DNA from: Mycobacterium interjectum
GTDB taxonomy: Bacteria; Actinomycetota; Actinomycetes; Mycobacteriales; Mycobacteriaceae
Length of the DNA: 64,000 nt
NCBI RefSeq assembly: GCF_900078675.2
Contig: NZ_LT546237.1
Location: 2,559,876 to 2,623,875 of the forward strand
Reading direction: 5' to 3'
Shown here in pieces: positions 42,310 to 51,099 of this stretch (positions are counted from its first letter, which is position 1; every line of letters begins with the position of its first letter). The translations under genes were made by a program, and so were the position numbers. Under the pieces are notes generated by a model. That model searched no databases, was not told the DNA's origin, and saw only the letters and a list, made by a program, of their open reading frames with translations.

Positions 42310-43064
42310 GGCTTGACGGGCACACGGTCCTGGTGACCGGTGCGGGCGCAGGGGTGGGATCCGGTATCGCGATCGCGCTGGCCGCCAACGGCGCGCATGT
42401 CGTGGTCGCATCCCGCTCCGAGAGCGGATGCGATGTCGTCGGCGGGATATCCGCACGACGCCACCAAGCGACCTGGGCACGCTGCGACGTGACCGTACCC
42501 GAACAGATCGCTGGGGCCGTGCGCATCGCCCTGGCCGCCACCGGGCGGCTCGACGCGGTGGTGCACAACGCGACCAGCAACAGTTCCAGCCGACCGCATC
42601 GGCTCGAGGAGGTGAGCCGGTCGCTGTGGGACGACCACTACTCGGTGTCCGTCGGCGGCGCCCAAAACTGCGCCGCCGCGGCATTCGACGCGCTCAAGAC
42701 GCGCGGCGGCACCTTCCTGGTGATGACGTCACCTGCCGGTATCGAGGGCAGCGCCACGCTTCCCCTTTACGCGACGATGAAGGGCGCTCTTCGCGGCTTC
42801 GCCAAGAGCTTGGCCCGCGAGTGGGCACCTCACGGGATCACGGTCAATGTGGTTTCACCGCTTGCCTATTCACCTGCAATGACCGCCGCGATCGAAGCCG
42901 AACCGGCGATGGAGCAGCGCCTTTCACGGCGGGTGCCGCTGGGTCGAATCGGTGATCCCGAGCGCGATATCGGATCGGCCGTCGCGTTCCTGGTCGGCCC
43001 CGCAGCGCGCTACATCACCGGACAGACCCTGGGCATAGACGGCGGCCACTTCATGAACCTCTGA
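42306..43064 (+). CDS. SDR family oxidoreductase
   Basis: A 252-residue classical SDR. The cofactor motif is VTGAGAGVG at 10-18, followed by VVHNATSNSS, Ser in VMTSPAGIEG, and Tyr and Lys in PLYATMKG. The C-terminus is ITGQTLGIDGGHFM. It would oxidise a hydroxyacyl-CoA or reduce a keto group. It is coupled to the motif-poor SDR upstream, like the BbsC/BbsD pair of anaerobic toluene degradation, where one subunit is inactive. It ends the operon begun at 35371. Confidence 0.92.
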   Translation: MRLDGHTVLVTGAGAGVGSGIAIALAANGAHVVVASRSESGCDVVGGISARRHQATWARCDVTVPEQIAGAVRIALAATGRLDAVVHNATSNSSSRPHRLEEVSRSLWDDHYSVSVGGAQNCAAAAFDALKTRGGTFLVMTSPAGIEGSATLPLYATMKGALRGFAKSLAREWAPHGITVNVVSPLAYSPAMTAAIEAEPAMEQRLSRRVPLGRIGDPERDIGSAVAFLVGPAARYITGQTLGIDGGHFMNL

Positions 43065-43113
43065 CCATGAACTCTGAGCCCGGCCGCCCACGGATACCAT
43101 TGTTTGCTATCTT

Positions 43114-43131
43114 TGAGAACAACCATTCTCT
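43114..43131. promoter_or_regulatory. Operator candidate S2: TGAGAA-N6-TTCTCT
   Basis: TGAGAA and TTCTCT are separated by CAACCA, 5 of 6 arm positions matching. It begins one base after a -10-like TATCTT (43108-43113) and 18 bases before the preferred amidohydrolase start, an ideal place to block transcription. Same motif as S1, S3 and S4. Confidence 0.55.
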
Positions 43132-43149
43132 CGCATGTTGGAGGCGCAG

Positions 43150-44328
43150 GTGAACGACGAAAAAACGTTCGAAGTATGGGACGCCGACAACCACATGTAC
43201 GAGACGATCGACGCCTACACGCGGTATCTGCCGGAGAAGTATTCCGACGCATTGAAGTTCGTCGACGTCAACGGCCGGCAGAAGCTCGAGATCCTCGGCG
43301 TCATCACCGAGACGATTCCCAACCCCACTTACGAAGTGATTCCCACTCCGGGCGCGTGGGCCGACTACTACCGCGGGATCAACCCGGAGGGCAAGACGCT
43401 GCGCGAGCTTGCCGAGCCGATCCGGTGTCCGGACGAGTTCCGGCGTCCCGACCTGCGCCTGGCGTTGATGGACCGCCAAGGGGTCGACGGCGCGCTGATG
43501 TTTCCGACCACTGCGGGCATGCTCGAGGAGCGGACGAAATCCGACACGGAGCTCACCCATGCGGTCACCCACGCCTTCAACCGCTGGCTGCTCGACGACT
43601 GGACCTTCAACTTCAAGGACCGCATCTTCCCGGTCCCGGCGATCTCCCTCAACGATCCCGCAAAGGGCGTCGCCGAACTCGAGTGGTGCCTGGAGAACGG
43701 CGCCAGGACGGTGCTGATCCGGCCGGCGCCGGTACCGCGGGAGGACGGCACCTCGCGGTCACCCGCACTGCCCGAGTTCGACGACTTCTGGAGGTTGGTC
43801 GAGTCGTCGGGCATCTCAGTCCAAATGCACAACTCTGACGCGGGCTACGACCGCTACCTGTCGGACTGGGAGGGCGGCAACGAGTTCCAGGGCTTCCAGC
43901 TGACGAAGTTCCGCGGATTTATCTACGAGGAGAGCCGCCACATCTTCGACACGCTCGCGGCGTTCGTCGCCCACGGGGTGTTCGAGCGGTTTCCCGGCCT
44001 GCGCATCGGTGTGGTCGAGAACGGCGGATCATGGGCTCAGCGCCTGATGGACGTATTCGACCGGGTGTACCGCAAGAAGCCGCGGGAGTTCAGCGAGCAT
44101 CCCTGTGATGTCTTCCGCAGGCATGTGTGGGTCAACCCGTTCCACGAGGAGGACATGGCGCACCTCATCGATATTCTCGGTGCGGATCGCGTGATGTTCG
44201 GGTCGGACTTCCCGCATCCCGAGGGGCTGGCCAACCCCGCGGACTTCGTCAGCGAGCTCGAGAACCTTCCGGCGGCCACCACGGCGCGAGTGATGGGCGG
44301 CAACCTCAAGGAGCTGATCGGCATCTAG
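43150..44328 (+). CDS. Amidohydrolase-2 family metal-dependent hydrolase/decarboxylase
   Basis: A 392-residue TIM-barrel protein. The metal motif DADNHMYET lies near the N-terminus, VQMHNSDAGYDRYL gives the later His, GVVENGGSW follows, and FGSDFPHPEG gives the terminal Asp. GTG 43150 is preferred because GGAGG is 5 bases upstream; ATG 43135 has no such site. It is very similar in layout to the amidohydrolase at 54343 (DxDNHMYET, PNPT(Y/F)E, RPAPVP, FGSDFPHPEG). It has its own promoter and operator, and ends in a 4-base overlap with a convergent LLM gene. Confidence 0.92.
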   Translation: MNDEKTFEVWDADNHMYETIDAYTRYLPEKYSDALKFVDVNGRQKLEILGVITETIPNPTYEVIPTPGAWADYYRGINPEGKTLRELAEPIRCPDEFRRPDLRLALMDRQGVDGALMFPTTAGMLEERTKSDTELTHAVTHAFNRWLLDDWTFNFKDRIFPVPAISLNDPAKGVAELEWCLENGARTVLIRPAPVPREDGTSRSPALPEFDDFWRLVESSGISVQMHNSDAGYDRYLSDWEGGNEFQGFQLTKFRGFIYEESRHIFDTLAAFVAHGVFERFPGLRIGVVENGGSWAQRLMDVFDRVYRKKPREFSEHPCDVFRRHVWVNPFHEEDMAHLIDILGADRVMFGSDFPHPEGLANPADFVSELENLPAATTARVMGGNLKELIGI

Positions 44329-45281
44329 CCGAGTTCGGCGAATCGCCTCAGATACGGCCAGGCGATCTCCGGCGGCATGCCGCCACACAACGGGGAGATG
44401 TTGAACATCTCCCCTGCGGTAACGCGCTCCCTCGCTTCGTCGATCGACAAGATTACATGCGTCGACGATGTGTGGCGCAATTCGTCGACTGTCTTGGCGC
44501 CGGTGATGTTGGCCGACGTATTGTCGGGATTCCACTCCGCATACGCCATCGCATCGTGCAGCAGATACTGACCGATCTCGCCCCAGGCGGCATCGACATC
44601 TTGAGCGACGAAACAGTTTGTGACGGCATCACGTTCGGGAAACAGCATGAACCCCGGCTCGAAACCGGCTTGGCGGCAAGCCTGCTCATAGGCTTCTTTC
44701 ATTCTCGGCACCACGCCGTTGGCGAGCAGGCCGAGGCCGTTGCGTCCGGCACGCTTCGCAGCGGCCACGCTGGCGCCGCCCCACATCATGGTCGGCCCTT
44801 CCGGCGTCCGCGGCCGGGGCGTCACCCTCATCCGGCGTCCGTCGTGTTCGACCTCTTCGCCGGCCAGCAGCCGACGCAGGATCTCGAGTTTTTTGTCGGC
44901 CAGCCGGCCACGATCTGACAGCGAAAGCCCGAAACGTTCGAACTCTTCTGCGCGGTAACCGATCCCGAACACATAGCTCGCGCGGCCCGCGCTGATGTGG
45001 TCTAGCACCGCCATGTCCTCGGCGAGCCACGCGGTGTCGTAGAACGGAAGGATGATCACCAGGTTCAGCATCAGCTGTTCGGTGCGCGCGGCGATCGCCG
45101 CGCCCAGCATCAGGGGCGAGGGAAGATAGCCGTCGTCGGCGCAGTGATGCTCACACAGCACCGCCGCGACACAGCCACGGGTTTCCGCCCAGGCCGCCAT
45201 CTCGCATGCCGCGGCATACAGCTCCGTCGGCGGCGCACCGATGGATGGCGCCCGCATGTCGAACCGAAGCGTGAACATCAT
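44325..45281 (-). CDS. LLM class F420-dependent oxidoreductase
   Basis: A 318-residue luciferase-like TIM barrel. Segments are AAVLCEHHCADDGYLPSPL, AARTEQLMLNLVIILPFYDTAWLAEDMAVLD and GRASYVFGIGYRAEEFERFG. The ATG overlaps the truncated dehydrogenase stop as ATGA, with AGGAGG 9 bases upstream inside that gene. Last gene of the minus-strand run beginning at 50853. The cofactor F420 is a family-level inference. Confidence 0.9.
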   Translation of the reverse strand: MMFTLRFDMRAPSIGAPPTELYAAACEMAAWAETRGCVAAVLCEHHCADDGYLPSPLMLGAAIAARTEQLMLNLVIILPFYDTAWLAEDMAVLDHISAGRASYVFGIGYRAEEFERFGLSLSDRGRLADKKLEILRRLLAGEEVEHDGRRMRVTPRPRTPEGPTMMWGGASVAAAKRAGRNGLGLLANGVVPRMKEAYEQACRQAGFEPGFMLFPERDAVTNCFVAQDVDAAWGEIGQYLLHDAMAYAEWNPDNTSANITGAKTVDELRHTSSTHVILSIDEARERVTAGEMFNISPLCGGMPPEIAWPYLRRFAELG

Positions 45282-45898
45282 GCCTGATGTCCTCCTGCTG
45301 ACCTAGCGTCATCCGAACCCATTACCTCAGCACTGGCCTGGATGACAGACAACGCCGCAACCGCCGACAGGCCGATAGCGCCCGCGCCGATCACGATCGC
45401 GACTTCGCCGGGTTCCAGTCGCGAGGCACGAACATAGAACTCACCAACGGCAAAGGCATCCACCACGGCGATCGCATCGCTGGATACCGATCCCTCAACG
45501 ACTTTCGCCGTCGCCTCCGGGACCACGAGCAACTCTCCGAAACTGCCCTGCGCTTCCGGGTGCTGTCCGATGATCCGGAGTCCGCCTGCCCCGCCATCAA
45601 CCAGCCGGATCGGCATCGAGGTGACGCGTGCACCGATCGGAAACGCATCGCTACATCCCGGGCCGTGACCGATGACCTCGCCCACGAACTCGTGACCCAT
45701 CACAATGTCGCGGCCGGGGTCATAAAGCGACCGCCCGGTCGGGTCGTCGATGGCCAGTTCGGGATGGTCCATGAAATGAACATCGGACGCGCAGATCGCG
45801 GTGCTGAGTGTCTTCAGCAAGAGATCACCTTGCCCGGGAATCGGATCGGGGGTGTCACGAACCGTCAGTTCGCCGCCTCGCAAGACCACTGCACGCAA
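45278..45898 (-). pseudogene. Truncated zinc-type alcohol dehydrogenase (MDR), C-terminal half missing
   Basis: Only 206 residues against about 340 for the family. The GroES-like domain is present, with the catalytic Cys (STAICASDVH), GHE (VMGHEFVGEV) and the start of the Rossmann domain (VIGAGAIGLSAVAALS). After this the protein runs out as IQASAEVMGSDDARSAGG and stops, without the rest of the nucleotide-binding and substrate domain. The structural zinc Cys cluster is also absent. A deletion has probably joined it to the LLM gene start. The remnant may still be translated because it is coupled to the LLM gene. Confidence 0.6.
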
Positions 45899-45934
45899 GT
45901 TTCACGTCCTTTCTGTACTGATGCTCAGTCAGAA

Positions 45935-47491
45935 TCACCGACTCACGAACTGGGCGCGTAGTTCGGCCTTGAGCACCTTGCCGGTGAGGTTGCGAGGCAG
46001 CGCATCCACGATTTCGAGCCGTTCGGGCGTTTTCTGCTTGCTCAGCCCTCGAGCTTGACAATGTTCGAAAACCGACGACAGCGTCACCGACGCGCCCGGA
46101 CGGGCGACGACGACGGCGCACACGCGCTCGCCGGTCCGCTCATCGGGAACACCGATGACGACGACGTCGGCCACCGCCGGGTGGCTCGCCAGCACACCCT
46201 CGATCTCGAGTGCCGAGATGTTCTCGGCGTTGCGGATGATCGCATCCTTGATGCGCCCGGTGACGATGACGTTGCCGTCGCCGTCGATGCGACCCAGATC
46301 GCCTGTGCGGAACCACCCGTCGGCGTCGAACGCATCGGCATCCAAGGAAGCATCGACGTAGCCGAGGAAGCATTGCGGCCCCTTGAGCCGCAGCTCCCCC
46401 TCCTCGCCGGGCGCGACCTGCCGCTCGGATGCGTCGACGACTCGCACCGCAACGCCTGGCACCGGCTTGCCGACGGTGTGGTCCAGCAGCTCCGGAGGGC
46501 CGTCCGGTGCTTGAGAAGTAGCGACCGGAAATTCGGTCAGTCCCCACGAATTGGCCACACCGTCGACTGAAAAAATTTGCCGCACTTGGTTACCCAACTC
46601 TGCAGTGATCGGCGCGCCGCCGCCGACGCAGCCGCGCAGGCTGGGATAGAGCGGTTCGTCGCCATGCTTGGCCTGCGCCGCCATGAAGGCGACGAAGAAC
46701 GGGGTCGCGCTGCCCAGCAGCGTCGGGCGGTGCGCCGCGATCGCGATCGGGGTCTCGACGGGATCGAAGGCGTCGAACAGCACCAGCCGCATGCCGGTAC
46801 GGAGAGCCGCGGCGAGCATGGCAGCTCCCCCGATGTGCGAAACCGGAAACGCGATCGGGTTGACGTCGCTACTGGACGCGCCGACGATGCCGACGACGCC
46901 CTCCGAGCCGGCGATGACCGAGCGGTCGCAGTGCCGCGCGCCCTTCGGGGCCGCCGTCGTCCCCGACGAATAGTAGATCCAGCGTGCGTCCTCGCCAGAT
47001 TTCGGTGGTGCAGGCAGCGCCGCCGGATCACCGGCAGGCAGTCGAAGTGCGTCGGTGATGGGCGCGTTGTGGTCGATGACCACGACAGACATCGGCCTCT
47101 CGTCGGCGAGACGGTGCGCGAGCGAGGTGTGGTCGAAGTTGCGCCACAATCCCGGCACGACAATGACGTCGGTCTCGAGTTGCGTTGTCACAAAGCGCAG
47201 TTCGCTCTCCCGCCATATCGTCAGCACCGGGTTCTGGACCGCACCAAGACGGGTCAGCGCGACCATGACGACCATCGTCTCCAGCGTGGTCGGCAGCTGC
47301 CACGACACCACCGTGCCCGCGCCGATCCCGCGCTCGGCCAGCGCCGCTGCACACGTCAGCGCGGATCCGCACAGCTGTGCGCTGGACAGCCTGCGCCCAT
47401 AGTCGTCGGCGAGGACCACCCTGTCGGGGTGCGCTTCGGCTGCGGCCTCGATCAGCGACCAGTAGGTCTGCGCGGCGGGGTGCGTGGTCAT
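45935..47491 (-). CDS. Acyl-CoA synthetase (FadD type)
   Basis: A 518-residue AMP-forming ligase. The phosphate loop is YYSSGTTAAPKG, followed by SWGLTEFPVAT, the hinge RTGDLGRIDGDGNVIVTGRIKD with IRNAENISALEIEG, and the terminal lysine in RNLTGKVLKAE. ATG 47491 overlaps the FadE stop as ATGA; a longer frame to 47587 would run into the FadE gene. It is the fourth gene of the operon amidohydrolase, short FadE, long FadE, FadD. Confidence 0.92.
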   Translation of the reverse strand: MTTHPAAQTYWSLIEAAAEAHPDRVVLADDYGRRLSSAQLCGSALTCAAALAERGIGAGTVVSWQLPTTLETMVVMVALTRLGAVQNPVLTIWRESELRFVTTQLETDVIVVPGLWRNFDHTSLAHRLADERPMSVVVIDHNAPITDALRLPAGDPAALPAPPKSGEDARWIYYSSGTTAAPKGARHCDRSVIAGSEGVVGIVGASSSDVNPIAFPVSHIGGAAMLAAALRTGMRLVLFDAFDPVETPIAIAAHRPTLLGSATPFFVAFMAAQAKHGDEPLYPSLRGCVGGGAPITAELGNQVRQIFSVDGVANSWGLTEFPVATSQAPDGPPELLDHTVGKPVPGVAVRVVDASERQVAPGEEGELRLKGPQCFLGYVDASLDADAFDADGWFRTGDLGRIDGDGNVIVTGRIKDAIIRNAENISALEIEGVLASHPAVADVVVIGVPDERTGERVCAVVVARPGASVTLSSVFEHCQARGLSKQKTPERLEIVDALPRNLTGKVLKAELRAQFVSR

Positions 47492-48684
47492 CGGCTCGGC
47501 AAGTGCAGCCGGCGCTTGGCAAGGATGTTGCGCATCATTTCCGAGCTGCCACCCGATATCGTGTAGGCCCGCGACCATAGCCAGCATTCACGCAGCCGTT
47601 CTTTGGCCTGCCGCAGATCATCGTCTGCGGCGACTGTCGCAGACGCCGCCAGCTCCGCGCCATATGCCGCGACACGGTGATAGGTCTCGGCAAAGCTCAA
47701 CTTGGCGATCGAGCCGTCTCCGGGCTGTTCATCGCCCGTTGTCAGCCGCTCCACGTGGTCGTCGATGAACGCCTTGGCCACTTCGACCTCGACGGCCAAC
47801 TCGGCCACCTGTTGGCGGATGTCGCCCGACTCCAGCGCGGGTGCGCCGTCCACATGCGCGTGGCCGGCCACGGTGACCAAATCGTCGATCAACAGTTCGA
47901 GCAAGATCACGTTGCCGCCGATGCCGAATCGTTCAAAGTCCAAACCCGCCATGATGATCGACCAGCCTTGGCCCACCTCGCCGATCAGGCTCTCCGCATC
48001 AAGCCGGACTCCGGTCAGGAAGACTTCATTGACCTCGATCGCGTCACCGATCGTGCGGATCGGACGAACCTCGACACCGTCCGCCGAGAGCGGCACGGCA
48101 AAGACCGACAGGCCGTGGTGGCGTAATGAAGTCGGATCGGTGCGGATCAGGGCGAGGCCCATGTCCGCCCAATGCCCGTCGGTGATCCAGATCTTCTGCC
48201 CGTCGATGCGCCAGCTCCCATCGTCTTGCCGCGCGCCGCGGCTGCGCACTGCGGCGATGTCGCTACCCGCATCGGGTTCACTCAGTAGTTGGCACCAGAC
48301 ATGCTCGCTGCGGCGGATGGGTGGCAGCAGTGTTCGCTTCTGCTCTTCGGAACCGAAGTGCAACAAGACGTGTGCGGCCAGGTTGACCTGGTCGATGGGC
48401 CGTGGTGCGCGGGCGCGCAGAATCTCCTCGCTCACGATGCGATCGTGCAACGGGTGGTGGTCGTCGCGTCCGCCGTATTCGACCGGCCAATCGGCACCGA
48501 TGAGCCCCGCCTCGAATAGGCCGGCGAACCACGTGCGCAGCTGAGCTTCCTGGTCGGCGGTCTCGGGCGCTCGGTGGCCTTCGCGCGCTTCGATCGGCGG
48601 TGCGTGATCGGCGATGTATGCCCTGACCCGCTGCCTGAAGTCGGCCAGCTGCGCCGCGGTGGGCCGGTTCCCGAACACGCTCAC
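47488..48684 (-). CDS. Acyl-CoA dehydrogenase, long FadE subunit
   Basis: A 398-residue FAD enzyme. Segments are IGADWPVEYGGRDDHHPL, the FAD loop CQLLSEPDAGSDIAAVRSRGA, WRIDGQKIWITDGHWADMGLALIRT, and the C-terminal YTISGGSSEMMRNILAKRRLHLP. GTG 48684 overlaps the stop of the short FadE as GTGA. Tight coupling of a long and a short FadE is the pattern of M. tuberculosis alpha2beta2 dehydrogenases, so a heteromer with the upstream gene product is likely. Confidence 0.92.
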   Translation of the reverse strand: MSVFGNRPTAAQLADFRQRVRAYIADHAPPIEAREGHRAPETADQEAQLRTWFAGLFEAGLIGADWPVEYGGRDDHHPLHDRIVSEEILRARAPRPIDQVNLAAHVLLHFGSEEQKRTLLPPIRRSEHVWCQLLSEPDAGSDIAAVRSRGARQDDGSWRIDGQKIWITDGHWADMGLALIRTDPTSLRHHGLSVFAVPLSADGVEVRPIRTIGDAIEVNEVFLTGVRLDAESLIGEVGQGWSIIMAGLDFERFGIGGNVILLELLIDDLVTVAGHAHVDGAPALESGDIRQQVAELAVEVEVAKAFIDDHVERLTTGDEQPGDGSIAKLSFAETYHRVAAYGAELAASATVAADDDLRQAKERLRECWLWSRAYTISGGSSEMMRNILAKRRLHLPSR

Positions 48685-49649
48685 CAGCCCGACACCTCCG
48701 CCAGCAGCGCCCGACTGGACCGCGCCGTGCCTATGAGGTGACCGTTGGCGAAGACACGACGCAGCTCGTGGTGCAGCGGGTACTCCCAGGTGAAGCCGAT
48801 GCCGCCGGACAGTTGCATGCACTCGTCGACGGCGGCGGCGGCTTTCGCCGCGACGAACGCGTGCGCCGCCGCCGTCAGCGCGGTCGCCCTTTCCTCGGCG
48901 GAAGCGATTCCCCTCGCCGCCCTCATGACGACGGCGCGCGCTTTGACCTCGAAGACAAGTAGCTCCACGAGCCGGTGCTGAATCGCTTGAAAGCTCGCAA
49001 TCGGCGCCCCGAACGCGACGCGCTCCTTGAGGTACGCCGTCAGCCGTTCGAGGGTCATCGACACCGCGCCCACGGAGTCGGCGGCAACAAGTAGCCGGGC
49101 CATCGCGATCAACTCGTCGGCCCGCTCGGGAGATCCGATCAGGGCGCTGGGCGCGTCTGTGACGTCGGTACGCCATACCGTTCTGGTGACGTCGAGCAGA
49201 TCCGCGTCCAGCTCGAACCGGTCGCGATCCACCTCGCACAACAAGTGAATTCCGTTGCGGCCCAATATGAGCACTATGTCGACCTGATCGCCGCGGATGA
49301 CGCGTGCGGTCTGATCAAGAACGGCGAAGCCCGCCGTCACGGTGCCGTCGAGCAAGCCGGGCAGCAATTGTTCCCTGACTTCCTCGGGCGCGGAGGCGAG
49401 CGCCGCGGCGCCCAGCGTGGTTCCGAACCACGCAGACCCGTCCTGTGCCCGCCCGAGCTCTTCGGCCACGACGCACGCCTCGACCGGACGCCAGCCGGCA
49501 CCGCCCAGCACCTCATCGACAAGCAGCCCAGTCCAGTCCATCGCCGCAAGGTCCTTGACCGTACCCTTCTCCCCGCGTTCGGCCAGGAACTCCCGCGCCG
49601 ACGCTCGCAAGAGCTCGAGGTCGACCGCGGCTGAGTCCTGGTCTGCCAT
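48681..49649 (-). CDS. Acyl-CoA dehydrogenase, short FadE subunit
   Basis: A 322-residue FadE, about 60-70 residues shorter than a full enzyme. The middle beta-domain is reduced (GFAVLDQTARVIRG to DVTDAPSALIGS), while the C-terminal helical domain is kept (ERVAFGAPIASFQAIQHRLVELL and QLSGGIGFTWEYPLHHELRRV). The usual EPxAGSD FAD loop is absent. In FadE28-FadE29-type heteromers only one set of FAD sites is functional, which fits such a partner. It is coupled to the long FadE downstream, 7 bases after the amidohydrolase. Confidence 0.89.
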   Translation of the reverse strand: MADQDSAAVDLELLRASAREFLAERGEKGTVKDLAAMDWTGLLVDEVLGGAGWRPVEACVVAEELGRAQDGSAWFGTTLGAAALASAPEEVREQLLPGLLDGTVTAGFAVLDQTARVIRGDQVDIVLILGRNGIHLLCEVDRDRFELDADLLDVTRTVWRTDVTDAPSALIGSPERADELIAMARLLVAADSVGAVSMTLERLTAYLKERVAFGAPIASFQAIQHRLVELLVFEVKARAVVMRAARGIASAEERATALTAAAHAFVAAKAAAAVDECMQLSGGIGFTWEYPLHHELRRVFANGHLIGTARSSRALLAEVSGW

Positions 49650-49656
49650 CCCGCTG

Positions 49657-50853
49657 CTAACTCCGGGAGAGCAGCTGGTCGGCGTTGTCGCGCATGATTC
49701 GCCGCTTGGCGGCGTCGTCGAGCGGATCGAGCAACTTGGCGAACTCCGCCGGCACAGCCAGGCCTTCGGCGTGCGGGTAATCCGAGCCCATCACCAGGCA
49801 GTCGTCGTACCCCAGGCCCGCGACGACCGCGGGGATGTCGTCCTCGGGGTATGGCACGACTCGGACATGACGGCGAAAGATCGACGACGGCCGCTCCGTC
49901 AACTTCCCGCCGATCCATGGGCCGTTGCGGCCCATGCCGCGGCTCTTGTCCATGTGTCTGACGAAGAACGGCACCCATTCCGCGCCGTGCTCGGCGACGA
50001 GGACGTTCAGACCCGGGAAGCGGCCAAAGAGGTTGTCGAAGATGAGTGCGGACAACGTCTCCTCGATCGGTCGCTGCCCGTAGATGTTCATCCACTGCCA
50101 TGCCGACATGTGCCACGAGGCAGGGTCGGGGTTCTGTCCCCACGCGGGCGAGATCGCATCGAAGTACCAGAACGGCATGATGTGGAACACCAGGATGCAG
50201 CCGGCCTCCTGCAAGCGTGCGTAAACGGGGTCGAAGTACGGGTCGCCGGGTGATCGGCCGTAGGCCGGCCCAGTTGGCAGCAGCACAAACTTTGCGCCCT
50301 GCGCGATGATCGCTTCCGTTTCTGCGATCGCAGAATCCAAGTCGCGCAATGACATCAGCGCCGTGGCATAGATCTTGTCTTCGTAGTTGAAACCCCACTC
50401 CTCATCAAACCATCGGTTGAACGAGCGCAGATTCGCATACAGTGCTGCCGTGTCATCGACATAGTGTTCGGCGGCCAGCGCCATACCGCTTGGATAGATG
50501 ACCATCCGCTCGATGTTCTGGTCCGCCATGACGGCCAGCCGTGCGCCACGCTCGATGAATTCCGGTTGCATGGGCTGCGGCTCGTAGGACTCCTCAGGAT
50601 TGCCCGATCCCATCTGCTTGAGCATCTCCTTGAGCGAGCCGGGCCGGTAAGCGACATCGAGACCCAGACCCCCCTCGCTGTTGAAGGTGGCGACGCGATG
50701 CCCCGCGAGGATCACTTCTACGCCGTCCGCCCCGCGCACGGTGGTGATCGCCCGGTCCCTGAACTCTTCCGGCAGATAACGAGTGAAAGCGTCCCGCGTC
50801 TCGTAGCAGTGGGTGTCGCAGTCAAAGATGCCGTAGTCGAGTTTCGTCGTCAC
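49657..50853 (-). CDS. Amidohydrolase-2 family metal-dependent hydrolase/decarboxylase
   Basis: A 398-residue TIM-barrel protein. The metal motif DCDTHCYET lies near residues 11-19 (Thr replaces Asn of DNH), followed by ILVFHIMPFWYFD, AEHGAEWVPFF and MGSDYPHAEGL. The GTG start has AAAGGAG at the right distance. First gene of a minus-strand operon with paired FadEs and a FadD, so it probably processes the same substrate family. Operator candidate S3 lies 17 bases upstream of the start codon. Confidence 0.92.
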   Translation of the reverse strand: MTTKLDYGIFDCDTHCYETRDAFTRYLPEEFRDRAITTVRGADGVEVILAGHRVATFNSEGGLGLDVAYRPGSLKEMLKQMGSGNPEESYEPQPMQPEFIERGARLAVMADQNIERMVIYPSGMALAAEHYVDDTAALYANLRSFNRWFDEEWGFNYEDKIYATALMSLRDLDSAIAETEAIIAQGAKFVLLPTGPAYGRSPGDPYFDPVYARLQEAGCILVFHIMPFWYFDAISPAWGQNPDPASWHMSAWQWMNIYGQRPIEETLSALIFDNLFGRFPGLNVLVAEHGAEWVPFFVRHMDKSRGMGRNGPWIGGKLTERPSSIFRRHVRVVPYPEDDIPAVVAGLGYDDCLVMGSDYPHAEGLAVPAEFAKLLDPLDDAAKRRIMRDNADQLLSRS

Positions 50854-50869
50854 CGCGTCGCTCCTTTAG

Positions 50870-50887
50870 CGAGAATGCAAATTCTCT
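50870..50887. promoter_or_regulatory. Operator candidate S3: CGAGAA-N6-TTCTCT
   Basis: GAGAA and TTCTC are perfect 5-bp arms around TGCAAA. The site lies just before the ribosome-binding site of the minus-strand amidohydrolase operon and within the 246-base divergent gap shared with the FadE at 51100. On the minus strand, -10-like TATGTT and TAGTAT words lie further upstream. Same motif as S1, S2 and S4. Confidence 0.52.
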
Positions 50888-51099
50888 ATTTCCAGAAAAC
50901 ATACTATCCTGATGCGGCAATGGCCATCCCGGGCTGGATGGTCGAGGCGCCTGAGGAGTACGCGGCGACGGCTCTGCCGCGACCGCACAGAGGAGACATG
51001 TCACGTTCACAATTGCTGGCGGACAACGGGATCGGCGGACGGCAATGAGCATGTGGATTCGCCCTGATTCCGCGGCGCGACCGAGTCCGGAGGCCGCGC

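Noticed and set aside
45917-45929. Inverted repeat ACTGA-TGC-TCAGT upstream of the truncated dehydrogenase
   Set aside because: The arms are only 5 bp and the site lies inside an apparent operon with a 36-base gap. It is too weak to call an operator.
50919-51047. A 42-codon frame (MAIPGWMVEAPEEY...) in the gap before the FadE at 51100
   Set aside because: It has no ribosome-binding site, no recognisable features and low hydrophobicity. It lies in a divergent promoter region, so chance is the simplest explanation.
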